A stretch of DNA of 64,000 bases from JAWVFM01 sp963843315. Lineage in GTDB: Bacteria > Actinomycetota > Thermoleophilia > Solirubrobacterales > 70-9. The notes below the pieces were generated by a model. The model was not told the DNA's origin. It was given only the letters and a program-made list of their open reading frames with translations, and made no database searches. Positions within the stretch are counted from its first letter, which is position 1; every line of letters starts with the position of its first letter. Positions 52,703-60,973 of this stretch are shown here, piece by piece. A program made the translations under genes and the position numbers. Location of the stretch: contig CAWJJU010000003.1 of assembly GCA_963843315.1 (NCBI GenBank), positions 1-64,000 of the forward strand. Reading direction: 5' to 3'.

Positions 52703-53086
52703 GGGTTGACCTGGAGGGTTCCCGAGCTGCACCGAGCTGGTCTCCTCGCCGTTGACAAGGTGGTGCACCTCGAGCTCGAACTCGCCGTCCACGTCGGCCG
52801 GGAACGACACCTGAACCGTCTGGCCCGGCTTGCCCTCCTTCTCGATCTCGTACCCGTGGATGTGCAGGGCGAAATCGAAGTTGGCGGTTGCCGCGATCTT
52901 CACCTTGTCGCCCTTGTTGACGGTGACGTCGCGGGGGCCGCCCTGGATGGTGGAGCCCTTCACGTCGTAGCGCTGGACGCCGGTGTCGACGCTGGAGCTG
53001 TCGCCGCCCTTGTGCAGCACCACGAAGAGGCCGATCGCCACGACCAGCAGAACCGCCCCGATGAGGGGGCCTCGCCTGGAGCTCAT
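52699..53086 (-). CDS. Membrane-anchored cupredoxin-like protein, one frameshift
   Basis: About 128 residues. The N-terminal TM (GPLIGAVLLVVAIGLFVVLH) is followed by a beta-sandwich: RDVTVNKGDKVKIAATANF, ALHIHGYEIEKEGKPGQTVQ and GEFELEVHHLVNGEE. The His residues of LHIHGY and VHHL fit a cupredoxin-like metal site, though the canonical Cys is absent. Near 52712 an extra C fuses it to the next gene; removing it gives NLQVNP and a TGA overlapping the next GTG. The length (388) is one base over a multiple of three. Confidence 0.75.
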
Positions 53087-53163
53087 CTTTTCTTCTCCTT
53101 CCGGCGCGCGCCGCGAAGCGCGCGCGAACGCTCACATCCCCGCGAGCCAGGCTCGCGGGCCGA

Positions 53164-53772
53164 CTACGGTGCGAACGCGCGTGTCGGGGGCGGGCGCCGT
53201 GCGAGACCGAGGGCCAGGGGGCGCAACCGGAGAAGGTCGAGGGGATCCTGCGGGGCGCCGGCGGAGGCGGCCGGCCGCGGGAGCCGGCGGCGGCCGCGCC
53301 GGCGCGCGCGCCGGCGCAGACGGCGCTCGGTGCCCGCCAGCAGGCGATCGGCGCGCGCGCAGACCCAGCCGATCGCGGGCGCGACCGCGAGCGCGATCCA
53401 GCCGCCGCGCGAGAGGATGGCGGCGAGCCCGGAGGCATGGCCCGCGAAGGCCATGCCCTCCGCGAGCTCCTGAACCGAGAAGATCGCGACGAGCGCAACG
53501 GCGAAGCCGGGCCAGCGTGCCGGGGCGTGTGCCGGGGCATCCGCGCCGCGGCCGGCCCAGGCGGCTAGCAGGCGGCCGGCGATGAGGCTCGCTGCGAGAA
53601 CGACCAGCGCGGGCGTGAGCTCGCCGAGGTAGCCGTGTCCTTGGCTCGCCATCGCCTGGTGGGCCTGCGAGCCATAGGCGAGGAGGTAGCGAACTTCGTG
53701 GACCGCGAGCGCGCCGAGCGCCAGCAACGCCCCCGCGCGGGCGGCCGGCGTCGGGCGTGCGAGCCGAAGCAT
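53164..53772 (-). CDS. Membrane protein of unknown function, cupredoxin cluster
   Basis: A protein of 202 residues. Four or five TM helices (ARAGALLALGALAVHEVRYL, LTPALVVLAASLIAGRLLAA, PGFAVALVAIFSVQELAEGM and GGWIALAVAPAIGWVCARA) are followed by an Arg-rich cytoplasmic tail. HEVRYLLAYGSQAHQA has His residues near the membrane face. A TAGGAT -10 lies 7 bases before ATG 53772. It probably belongs with the downstream cupredoxin and polytopic genes, 77 bases away. No family name can be given with confidence. Confidence 0.65.
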   Translation of the reverse strand: MLRLARPTPAARAGALLALGALAVHEVRYLLAYGSQAHQAMASQGHGYLGELTPALVVLAASLIAGRLLAAWAGRGADAPAHAPARWPGFAVALVAIFSVQELAEGMAFAGHASGLAAILSRGGWIALAVAPAIGWVCARADRLLAGTERRLRRRARRRGRRRLPRPAASAGAPQDPLDLLRLRPLALGLARRPPPTRAFAP

Positions 53773-53779
53773 GCCCGCG

Positions 53780-53785
53780 ATCCTA
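53780..53785 (-). promoter_or_regulatory. -10 hexamer TAGGAT, leaderless-type
   Basis: On the minus strand TAGGAT is 7 bases before ATG 53772. Confidence 0.5.
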
Positions 53786-53792
53786 AGGGAAC

Positions 53793-54257
53793 TCAGCGCT
53801 GGTCCACGCGGATCTCAGCGACCGCGATGTGCGAGGCGGTCACGATCAGCGGGAAGTTCCCGGTCTTCGACGCCGTGAACGAGATCTGCTGGGGCACCCC
53901 GGCCTCGACCGTCGTCGTGATCCCGTAGCCGAGGAGCTCGACCTCCACGGTGGAGTCCGAGCTCACGCGCAGGCGCACGCTGTCGCCCTCGTGGTAGTCG
54001 AGGTGCGGCGGCCCGCTTGAGGGCGGAGCGCCGCCGGCGATGGTCACGGTTGCCGGCGGCGGCGTGCGCGACGGCTTCGGCTTCGGCGGCCGGTGGTCGC
54101 GATTCGCGTGGCCGACCGGGGCCTGGGTTGTCTGCCCCTGGTCGATGCGGGGCGCGTCGATGGTGCCCTCGCTGCCGAAGAAGACGAAGACGACGACGAT
54201 CCCGATCCCGAGCAGGACCCCGAGGCCGATGCCGATGGCGCGGTCGAGCCTTCTCAT
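53793..54257 (-). CDS. Membrane-anchored, Pro-rich-linked cupredoxin-like domain protein
   Basis: A protein of 154 residues. A TM (AIGIGLGVLLGIGIVVVFVF) is followed by a linker rich in Pro/Lys/Thr (RPPKPKPSRTPPPATVTIAG) and a beta-sandwich with HEGDSVRLRVSSDSTVEVEL, LGYGITTTVEAG and GNFPLIVTASHIAVAEIRVD. It resembles the cupredoxin-like domain of 52699-53086, but only one His is suited to metal binding. The domain may bind another ligand. It is transcribed in the same direction as the rest of the cluster. Confidence 0.65.
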   Translation of the reverse strand: MRRLDRAIGIGLGVLLGIGIVVVFVFFGSEGTIDAPRIDQGQTTQAPVGHANRDHRPPKPKPSRTPPPATVTIAGGAPPSSGPPHLDYHEGDSVRLRVSSDSTVEVELLGYGITTTVEAGVPQQISFTASKTGNFPLIVTASHIAVAEIRVDQR

Positions 54258-54285
54258 CCCGGGGCGGTGCCCCGGCAGGGGCCGC

Positions 54286-54894
54286 TCAAACGCCGTCCAG
54301 GAGCCGCCAGTTCGCCCGGAACGCAGCGCTCGCGGCCGCGACGACCTCGTCGTCGCGACCCGAGCCCGCCAGCTCTTCGAGGAGCTCGCGCCCCTCGCCG
54401 GCGTGCTCGACGTCGAGCTCCTCGTGCAGGCTGAAGTAGGCGGTCCCCTGCCCCTCTTCGAAGCCGTAGTGGGTGGTCAGCCCGTCGAGCTTGGTGCGCG
54501 AGATCGCGGGCTGGCCGCTCTCCACCGCGTAGAGGCGGGCGAGCGTCCGGACCGGGTCGTCGTCGCCCGCCCAAACCTGGACGCAGGCAGCGGTCTCGGG
54601 CGTCGCCGCGGCGGCGGCGTCGCCGCCGGCACGCTCGAGGAACGAGTCCCAGAGGCCGACGTGCGCGCGCTCCTCCGACGCATGGCGCGCCAGGTCGTCG
54701 CGCTCGGGAAGCGCGGTGGCGACCGACTCGCTCATGCCGGCGATGGCGTTCACGGCGTGGCGGTACTGGCCCGTGTACCCGGCCAGCTCCTCCGCGGACA
54801 GCTCTCCGGCCGACCAGCGCTGATAGAAGGGGTGTCGCAGCACGTTCCAGCGCTCGCGCTCGGCTTCAATTCTGTTCCAGGCAGCTTGCTCCAT
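54286..54894 (-). CDS. TENA/PqqC-superfamily (CADD-like) protein
   Basis: A protein of 202 residues, all-helical heme-oxygenase-like fold: RHPFYQRWSAGELSAEELAG, YTGQYRHAVNAI, ARHASEERAHVGLWDSFL, LYAVESGQPAISRTKLDGL and YFSLHEELDVEHAGEGRELL. The Glu/His residues (EERAH, HEELDVEH) could bind a di-iron centre, as in CADD-like oxidases. It is not evidence of PQQ synthesis, because no other pqq enzyme is present. GAGGAGGAGC is a strong ribosome site before ATG 54894; a much longer open frame upstream is non-coding. Confidence 0.8.
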   Translation of the reverse strand: MEQAAWNRIEAERERWNVLRHPFYQRWSAGELSAEELAGYTGQYRHAVNAIAGMSESVATALPERDDLARHASEERAHVGLWDSFLERAGGDAAAAATPETAACVQVWAGDDDPVRTLARLYAVESGQPAISRTKLDGLTTHYGFEEGQGTAYFSLHEELDVEHAGEGRELLEELAGSGRDDEVVAAASAAFRANWRLLDGV

Positions 54895-54927
54895 GGTCGC
54901 TCCTCCTCGTTCGACTCGGCGGCAGGA

Positions 54928-54933
54928 TACCGT
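54928..54933 (+). promoter_or_regulatory. -10 hexamer TACCGT, leaderless-type
   Basis: TACCGT lies 9 bases before ATG 54943. Confidence 0.4.
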
Positions 54934-54942
54934 TGGCCCAAG

Positions 54943-55758
54943 ATGAGGCCCGAGCGTCCTGATATCGCGGCGCCCGGGTTCGCTCCCGAAACGGCCTGGC
55001 TGGGCCAGGAGCCGAGGTCGATGCCGGTGCTCACGTCGCGGGGTCCGGTGCTCGTCCACTTCTTCGACTTCGCCCAGCTCAACTCGGTGCGAGCGCTCCC
55101 GTACGTCGTGGAATGGAGTCGCCGCTACGCGCCCATGGGCCTCACGACGCTCGGCGTCCACTCCCCCCGATATCCGTTCACGACGGGCGCCGGCGCGGTC
55201 GCTTCCGCGGCTCGAAACCTCGGGATCCGCCATCCTGTCGCGGTCGACGACGACTACGCCGTCTGGCACGACTACGGATGCGAGGGCTGGCCGTCGCTCT
55301 TCCTCTGGGGCCGGGGAGGCGTGCTGCGCTGGTTTCACTTCGGCGAGGGCGACTACGAGGGCACCGAGCACGCCATCCAGCGCGAGCTCGGCGAGTTGCC
55401 GCGCGCCGGGGAGATGCCGCCGCCGATGATGTCCCTCCGCGCCACCGACGAGCCCGGAGCGCTGGTGACGGCGCCCACGCCGGAGGTCCTGCCGGGAGGC
55501 TCCGTATCGGAGCCGTGGACGGGCGGGTCCGAGGAGCTGGTCGTCGAGTTCGCGGCCGGCGGGGCCTACGCCGCCGTCGACGGCGAGGGCGAGCTGGCGG
55601 TGCGCATCGACGCCGGCGAGCCGCAGGTACGGCGGGTGACCCACCCGGGGCTCGTCGAGCTGCACGCCTCCGAGCGCCACGCCGAGCACGTGCTCAGCAT
55701 GCGAGCCCAGCCCGGAGTCCGGGTGTGGGCAATCTCCTTCGCGGCCGGGGTTCCCTAG
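54943..55758 (+). CDS. Thioredoxin-like protein lacking a CxxC site
   Basis: A protein of 271 residues. The N-terminal half is thioredoxin-like: VLVHFFDFAQLNSVRALPYV replaces the usual WCxxC, then LTTLGVHSPRYPFTTGAGAV, GIRHPVAVDDDYAVWHDYG and WPSLFLWGRGGVLRWFHFGE. This resembles TlpA/DipZ-type NHL or peroxiredoxin-like domains that lost the redox pair. The C-terminal half (about 165-271) is a beta-rich DipZ-C-like domain (AAGGAYAAVDGEGELAVRID). It is probably a binding or regulatory protein. It converges on the TetR gene with a 4-base overlap. Confidence 0.72.
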   Translation: MRPERPDIAAPGFAPETAWLGQEPRSMPVLTSRGPVLVHFFDFAQLNSVRALPYVVEWSRRYAPMGLTTLGVHSPRYPFTTGAGAVASAARNLGIRHPVAVDDDYAVWHDYGCEGWPSLFLWGRGGVLRWFHFGEGDYEGTEHAIQRELGELPRAGEMPPPMMSLRATDEPGALVTAPTPEVLPGGSVSEPWTGGSEELVVEFAAGGAYAAVDGEGELAVRIDAGEPQVRRVTHPGLVELHASERHAEHVLSMRAQPGVRVWAISFAAGVP

Positions 55759-56390
55759 CCGCGGAGAGCCGACGAGGCGAGGCTCCCCGCGAGCGCGCCC
55801 AGCTCGGCGGGCGACCAGCTCGAGCCGGGCTCGAGCAGCACGCGCACGCCGCCCTCGCCCATCGACGCGAGGAGCTCCGCGTACACCGGCGCGAGGCGCG
55901 AGGCGTCGGCGACGCCGGCCTCGGCCAGCACCGGCTCGATCAGCCCCCGCACCTGGTCCACCACCGCCGCGCGCCCACGGCGGACGTGGAGGGCCACCAC
56001 GGGCTCCGCGATCTGATCCGAGTCGAACACCACCCGCCACGAGTCCGGGGCGTCGGCGGCCGCTGTGTAGAGGGCGGTGAAGGCGCTCTCCAGGAGCTCG
56101 GGCAACCGGTCGACGCGCACGCTCTTTGGCATGGCCTCGCCCACCGCTCCGAGCAGACGCCGCTCCTCGCGCACCAGTAGCGCTCGGAAGAGCTCCTCCT
56201 TGCTCGGGTAGCAGCCGTAGACGACCGGCTTGCTCACGCCGGCCTCCGCGGCGACGGCGTCCATCGACGCCCCCGTGTAGCCGTGCTCGACGAACACGCG
56301 CAGGGCGGCGTCGAGCACGAACGGGCGCCGGCGCTCCGGGCCCAGGTGCTCCGCGCGCGGGCGGACGCGCCGCTCGCTCGGCGTCACCAT
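55755..56390 (-). CDS. TetR-family transcription regulator
   Basis: A protein of 211 residues. The DNA-binding domain has RRRPFVLDAALRVFVEHGYT, GASMDAVAAEAGVSKPVVYG and CYPSKEELFRALL. The C-terminal ligand domain is helical and not diagnostic. Two copies of a TTCCTAC-N6-GTAGGAA type operator lie directly in front of its ATG and the divergent SCP2 gene, so it very likely represses both. Lipid- or sterol-like ligands are plausible from the SCP2 neighbour. Confidence 0.9.
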   Translation of the reverse strand: MVTPSERRVRPRAEHLGPERRRPFVLDAALRVFVEHGYTGASMDAVAAEAGVSKPVVYGCYPSKEELFRALLVREERRLLGAVGEAMPKSVRVDRLPELLESAFTALYTAAADAPDSWRVVFDSDQIAEPVVALHVRRGRAAVVDQVRGLIEPVLAEAGVADASRLAPVYAELLASMGEGGVRVLLEPGSSWSPAELGALAGSLASSALRG

Positions 56391-56432
56391 TTCCTACTCG
56401 CTGGTAGCATTTTTCCTACGCATTGGTAGGAA
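56391..56432. promoter_or_regulatory. Tandem palindromic operators for the TetR regulator
   Basis: The perfect 20-bp palindrome TTCCTAC-GCATTG-GTAGGAA spans 56413-56432. An imperfect copy, TTCCTAC-TCGCTG-GTAGCA, spans 56391-56409, directly next to the TetR ATG. Their starts are 22 bp apart, about two helical turns, so both sites would face the same side of the DNA. Confidence 0.8.
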
Positions 56433-56460
56433 TCTTCCCACACCGCCCGGAGGACGCGCG

Positions 56461-56958
56461 ATGAACGATCAGGCAGCAGGAGCCCTCGACCTGACCCAGC
56501 TCGACCCCAGCCAGGTCGATCCCCAGGTCTTCGACCCCGACGCGGTCGCTCAGATCGTCGGCTCCACCCCGGAGCCGAAGCTCCAGGAGGCGATGAACGG
56601 GCCGCTTCGCGGCGTGATCGTCGGCGAGGTCTTCCGGCGGATGCCCGAGCGCCTCACCCCCTCCGCGGCCTCGGCCACGGCGATCATCAACTGGGAGATA
56701 CCCGCCTCCGACGGCGATTCCGACCTCTACACGGTGATCGTCGAGAGCGGCGAGTGCACCGTCGACGAGGGTCACCACGAGAACCCGCGCGTGAGCCTGA
56801 CCATGGACGCCGTGACCTTCCTCAAGCTGGTCACGGGCAACGTGAACCCGGTGACGGCGTTCATGGCCGGGCAGATCGCGATCCAGGGCGACCTGATGTT
56901 CGCCGCCACGGTGACGGCCCTCTTCGACATCCCGGACGCGGGCGCGCCGCAGGGCTAG
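56461..56958 (+). CDS. SCP2 sterol-binding-domain protein
   Basis: A protein of 165 residues. The SCP2 fold is in the C-terminal 110 residues: SASATAIINWEIPASDGDSD, YTVIVESGECTVDEGHHENP and VSLTMDAVTFLKLVTGNVNP, then AFMAGQIAIQGDLMFAATV. The last two are the usual SCP2/UbiJ lipid-tunnel signature. It likely binds a hydrophobic ligand (acyl chain or terpenoid). CGGAGG lies before the ATG. It is controlled by the divergent TetR gene through the twin operators. Confidence 0.88.
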   Translation: MNDQAAGALDLTQLDPSQVDPQVFDPDAVAQIVGSTPEPKLQEAMNGPLRGVIVGEVFRRMPERLTPSAASATAIINWEIPASDGDSDLYTVIVESGECTVDEGHHENPRVSLTMDAVTFLKLVTGNVNPVTAFMAGQIAIQGDLMFAATVTALFDIPDAGAPQG

Positions 56959-58607
56959 CCGTCGGCACGCAGCGCCGCGAGCATCAGAACCGTCGCCGCG
57001 GCGGAGTCGATTGTCGGCTCCGAGGTGACGTAGTCGCGCCTGCGGTCCTCGTACGCGTACTTCGCGTTGAACTTGGCGAGCGGCCCCTGGGGCCTGCCGA
57101 CGTGCTGGTTCAGGATCGCCTGCTTCGGCGCCGGCCCGCCGACCACGGCGCCGTCCGGCAGGCCGTCGCCGAACACCGATGCCCACGAGTGGATCTTGCG
57201 CGGCGAGTGCGGGCCGAACCCCGCCACGAAGCTGGCGCCCCACGGGTTTCGCCCCAGCAGGTAGTCGCGGCCGCCCGCTCCCAGCGCGAGCCCCCCGTGG
57301 AAGCCGGCGAACTTCGAGGCCAGCGCGGTCTCGGCCGCGCCCGCGGCGTCGGTCTCGGTAGTGCCCCAGGAGAGGAACCCCGAGGCGCCGAAGGCCGTCC
57401 TCTGCGCCTCGCGGGAGATCTGGCGAGCGGACGCGCGCAGGGCCGCGCAGCCCTGGTCCTGTGCCTCCTGACCGCCGAGGGGCGGAGCGCCGAGGGCGCC
57501 GCAGAGGTCGGCGGCGGCGAAGGGGCTCATCTCGTAGTAGCCCCAGGCGTCGCCGTTGCCGTATTGGCGTAGGTAGGTGCGCGCGTCGTCGAGATACGAC
57601 GACTGGCCCGTGACCCTGTAGAGCGCGGCGGCGCCCGCGGCCATCGAGTCCTTCCAGTTCGAGTCGACGTAGAACGGGTCGATCACGCGGGGCGTCGGGC
57701 GGTGCGCCACCCTGCCGGCCTCATACCACTGCTTCGCCTCGCCGATCAGCTGCGTCCGCCGCGCGCCGGAGGCCCGGTCGGCCGCGATCGCGAGCGCGGT
57801 CGCGATCTTGCCGCCGATGTCGCCGCCCACGCCCTCGCCCCAGTGGTAGGCGAAGCGGTGGCCGATGCCCGGACGCGAGGACGAGTCGTCGCGCGCGGGG
57901 TCGCGGAAGCCATTGTCGTGGTCGCGGTGGTCGCCGACCTGGATCACGAAGACATTGGGGAACGGGTGAAGCTTCTCCAGCCAGCGAATCGCCACGCCGG
58001 CCTGCGCCCCGATCTCGCTCCTATGCTCCGGGTCAAGCCTGGCGGCAGCCTCGAGCGCAGCAGCGCTGAAGGCCTCGTTCTGGGCGAACTTGATCATGTC
58101 GCCGGCGTCCATCCACCCGCCGGTCAGGTCGACGTGCTCGCCGTCGTGGGGGCCGCCCTTGATCGTCGCGTCGTGCAGGTGCGAGGGGTCGTGGATGGGC
58201 GAGGGCTCGCTGCCGTCCGAGTTCGAGGCGAAGAAGTCGAGGACGAGCGGGATCAGCCTGCCCGATCCCCCGAGACGGACCCTCCACGCACGCGAGGCGA
58301 TCCCGCCCGCGTGGACGACGTAGCGGCCCGGTCCGCGGATCTCCGACAGGTCAGCGCGATAAGCATGGCGCCACGGGGCGGGCGAGCCCCTTGCGACGCG
58401 GAGATGGCCGGTGAAGGCAACGTGACCATGCCGAGTGACTTCGAAAGGCCTGCCGGCGAGACGGCGATCGCTGGCGACGATGGCGATCTTTGCGTCGGAC
58501 GCGCCACTCGGCCCGCCGACGCGGATCGTCGTTGGCAGGGCGTGCGCCGCGGCCGGCACCACGGCGAGCGCCGCGAGCGCCGCGATTGCGATGCCTCCCG
58601 GCCTCAA
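56955..58607 (-). CDS. Secreted GH9-type glycoside hydrolase with N-terminal Ig-like domain
   Basis: A protein of 550 residues from TTG 58607 (TTGA overlap with ispH). The signal peptide (IAIAALAALAVVPAAAHA) is followed by a CelD_N-like beta domain (ASDRRLAGRPFEVTRHGHVA) and the (alpha/alpha)6 barrel: HVDLTGGWMDAGDMIKF, with the Asp pair of GH9, then RFAYHWGEGVGGDIGGKIA, GRDYLLGRNPWGASFVAGFG and YEDRRRDYVTSEPTID, where the last segment holds the general-acid Glu region. GH9 enzymes are mostly endo-glucanases; the substrate is not certain here. The frame stays open upstream through other genes by chance, which I disregard. Confidence 0.88.
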   Translation of the reverse strand: MRPGGIAIAALAALAVVPAAAHALPTTIRVGGPSGASDAKIAIVASDRRLAGRPFEVTRHGHVAFTGHLRVARGSPAPWRHAYRADLSEIRGPGRYVVHAGGIASRAWRVRLGGSGRLIPLVLDFFASNSDGSEPSPIHDPSHLHDATIKGGPHDGEHVDLTGGWMDAGDMIKFAQNEAFSAAALEAAARLDPEHRSEIGAQAGVAIRWLEKLHPFPNVFVIQVGDHRDHDNGFRDPARDDSSSRPGIGHRFAYHWGEGVGGDIGGKIATALAIAADRASGARRTQLIGEAKQWYEAGRVAHRPTPRVIDPFYVDSNWKDSMAAGAAALYRVTGQSSYLDDARTYLRQYGNGDAWGYYEMSPFAAADLCGALGAPPLGGQEAQDQGCAALRASARQISREAQRTAFGASGFLSWGTTETDAAGAAETALASKFAGFHGGLALGAGGRDYLLGRNPWGASFVAGFGPHSPRKIHSWASVFGDGLPDGAVVGGPAPKQAILNQHVGRPQGPLAKFNAKYAYEDRRRDYVTSEPTIDSAAATVLMLAALRADG

Positions 58608-59575
58608 GCCCGGGATGCGAGCTCCTGACGGATCTCCTTGGGCAGCATGAAGCGGACGTCCTCCTCCACCGTGCGCAGCTCGGAGACCTCGTCCGCCCCC
58701 CGATCGCGGAAGAAGCCGACGAGCTCGGTGACGAGCTCGTCCGGGGCGCTTGCCCCAGAGGTGATTCCGACGGTCTCGACACCCTGGAGCCACTCCTCGC
58801 GCACCTGCCCGGCGTTGTCGATGAGGTGGCTCTGGGTCCCGAGCTCGCGCGTCACGTCGACCAGGCGGTTGGAGTTGGACGAGTTGGTCGAGCCGATGAC
58901 CAGCACCAGGTCGCATTCGCGTGCGAGCTGCTTGACCGCGATCTGGCGGTTGGTGGTCGCGTAACAGATGTCGTCGGACTTGGGCGAGACGATCGCCGGG
59001 AAGCGCTCGCGAAGGCGGGCGATGATGCCGGTGGTCTCGTCGACGGAGAGCGTGGTCTGCGTGATGAAGGCGACCTTCTCCGGATCGGCGACCTCGATCT
59101 CGTCGACGTCGGCGGCCGTCTGGACCAGGACGATGCTGGCCGGCGCCTCCCCCGTGGTGCCCTCGACCTCCTCGTGGCCCTCGTGGCCGATCAGGACGAT
59201 CGTGTAGCCGGCCTCGGCGAACTTGCGCGCCTCGACGTGGACCTTGGTGACCAGGGGGCACGTGGCGTCGATCGTGCGGAGGTTGCGCGCCTGGGCGTTC
59301 TCGTGGACGGCGGGGGCCACGCCGTGGGCCGAGAAGACGACGAGCTCGCCCTCGGGCACCTCGGTCTCCTCCTCGACGAAGATCGCGCCGCGCTCGGCGA
59401 GCTGCTCCACGACGTGCTTGTTGTGGACGATCTCCTTGCGCACGTACACGGGCGGGCCATAGAGATCGAGGGCACGCTCGACCGTCTGCACGGCACGGTC
59501 GACGCCCGCGCAGTAGCCGCGCGGTGAGGCGAGAAGAACCCGCTTCGGGGCAGGGGTTTTGGCCGCGACCGCCAT
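58604..59575 (-). CDS. ispH: IspH, 4-hydroxy-3-methylbut-2-enyl diphosphate reductase
   Basis: A protein of 323 residues that makes IPP and DMAPP in the last step of the MEP pathway. The three cluster Cys are in LLASPRGYCAGVDRAVQ, LRTIDATCPLVTKVH and PKSDDICYATTNRQ. The catalytic Glu lies in LIGHEGHEEVEGTTGEAP, and GSTNSSNSNRLVDV and GITSGASAPDELV are family signatures. The ATG at 59575 has a TACCCT -10 at a spacing of 6. Its stop overlaps the GH9 start. Confidence 0.97.
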   Translation of the reverse strand: MAVAAKTPAPKRVLLASPRGYCAGVDRAVQTVERALDLYGPPVYVRKEIVHNKHVVEQLAERGAIFVEEETEVPEGELVVFSAHGVAPAVHENAQARNLRTIDATCPLVTKVHVEARKFAEAGYTIVLIGHEGHEEVEGTTGEAPASIVLVQTAADVDEIEVADPEKVAFITQTTLSVDETTGIIARLRERFPAIVSPKSDDICYATTNRQIAVKQLARECDLVLVIGSTNSSNSNRLVDVTRELGTQSHLIDNAGQVREEWLQGVETVGITSGASAPDELVTELVGFFRDRGADEVSELRTVEEDVRFMLPKEIRQELASRA

Positions 59576-59581
59576 ACCCGA

Positions 59582-59587
59582 AGGGTA
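59582..59587 (-). promoter_or_regulatory. -10 hexamer TACCCT, leaderless-type, ispH
   Basis: On the minus strand TACCCT is 6 bases (TCGGGT) before ATG 59575. Confidence 0.55.
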
Positions 59588-59595
59588 GCTGGCGG

Positions 59596-60973
59596 CTAGC
59601 CGGGGGCGGAATCTCGATCCAGACGTCGGCGCCGCCCGAAGAGCGGTTCTCGGCATGCGCCGAGCCACCGTGCGCCCGGGCGATCGCCGCCACGATCGCG
59701 AGGCCCAGCCCCGTCCCCCCGCTCGTGCGCGCGCCGTCGGCACGGCGAAAGCGCTCGAACGCGTGCGGCAGGAACTCGGCCGGGAAGCCCATCCCGCTGT
59801 CGCGCACGTGCAGCTCGATGGCGTCGGCGCTGCGCTCGGCCGAGACCCGGATCTCCCCCCCGCCATGGACGAGGGCGTTGTCGACGAGGTTGGTCACAGC
59901 CCGCTCGAGGCGCGCGGGGTCTCCCCGCGCGACCAGGCCGTTCGCCTCGATCACGTGCAGCGAGCGCCCGGCGGCGTCGACACGGTCGCGCTCGCGGGCA
60001 GCGGCGGCGGCGAGGACGCCGCTCACCTGCACGGGACGCGCCTGCACCGGCAGCAGCGCCCTTGTCGGCCTGAGCCAGCAGGAGAAGGTCGTCGGCGAGG
60101 GCTGCGAGGCGATCGGTCTCCTCGATCGCCGACGCGATGGCCCGGCGCAGCTCGGCCGGGGACTCCGCGTGGCGCAGCGCGAGCTCGAGCTCGGCCCGCT
60201 GGGTCGCGAGCGGGGTGCGAAGCTCGTGGCTGGCATCGTCAACGAAGGAGCGCTCGCGCTCGAAGCGCGGTCTGGATTCGGTCGAGCATGGCGTTCAGGG
60301 TGGCGCCCAGCCGGCGCGAGCTCGTCGTCGGCGGGTGGGACCGGGAGGCGCTCGCCGGGATTCGCGTCGGAGATCTCGCCGGCGCGTGCCCGCATCGCCT
60401 CCACGGGACGAAGCGCGGCGGCGACCGTGAGGTACGCGGCCAGGGCGGCGAGCGCGAGCGCGATCGGGCCGCCGATCAGGAGGAGCTCGCGCAGGCTCTC
60501 CAGCGCGTGATCGCGGTCCGCGAGCGAGGCGCTGACGACGGTGACGAGCCGGTGGTGCTCGAAGCCGATCGGCGTGGCGAGCAGGCGCCCCGGATCGCCG
60601 TGAAGGCCGGGCAGGCCGGCTCGATCGACGAACACGAATCCTCCCGCCGGGGAGGTGTTGATATGGGCGGTGTTGAACACGGGCCGGCCCGCCTGGTGCC
60701 GAGCGTCGAACAACCGCCCGTCCGCGGTCAGGACCTGCGAGAAGCCGAGCTGGCGGTCGCGAAGCACGCTCAACGCCGGCTCGCCCAGGCCGGCGTCGCC
60801 CACGCGGATCGCGGTGGCGAGGGCGGCCGCTCGTTTCTGGAGATCACGGTCGATGCCCTGATCGAGGTCCGCGCGCAGGCGGTCGTAGACGAAGAACCGG
60901 TGACGGCGAGAACGAGCGCCATCAGCACGGTGAAGACGAGGGTCACGCGGATGCGGATGGGCAACGCCCTCAT
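59596..60973 (-). CDS. Sensor histidine kinase of OmpR-type pair, several frameshifts
   Basis: About 455 residues: a TM (RIRVTLVFTVLMALVLAVTG), an extracytoplasmic region (FFVYDRLRADLDQGIDRDLQ, SFVFVDRAGL-like stretches), a second TM (LLLIGGPIALALAALAAYLT), HAMP (ALRPVEAMRARAGEISDANP), then HisKA in a shifted frame with the H-box DDASHELRTPL-like sequence near 60230, and HATPase (RLERAVTNLVDNALVHGGGE, SGGTGLGLAIVAAIARAHGG). Shifts lie near 60930, 60310, 60270 and 60055. Its ATG overlaps the response-regulator stop (ATGA). Homopolymer-type indels suggest sequence errors. Confidence 0.75.

Noticed and set aside
45130..54894. PQQ biosynthesis (PqqC-like plus PqqD-like)
   Set aside because: The two genes are 9 kb apart and no pqqA, pqqB or pqqE is seen; the PqqC-superfamily member looks CADD-like.
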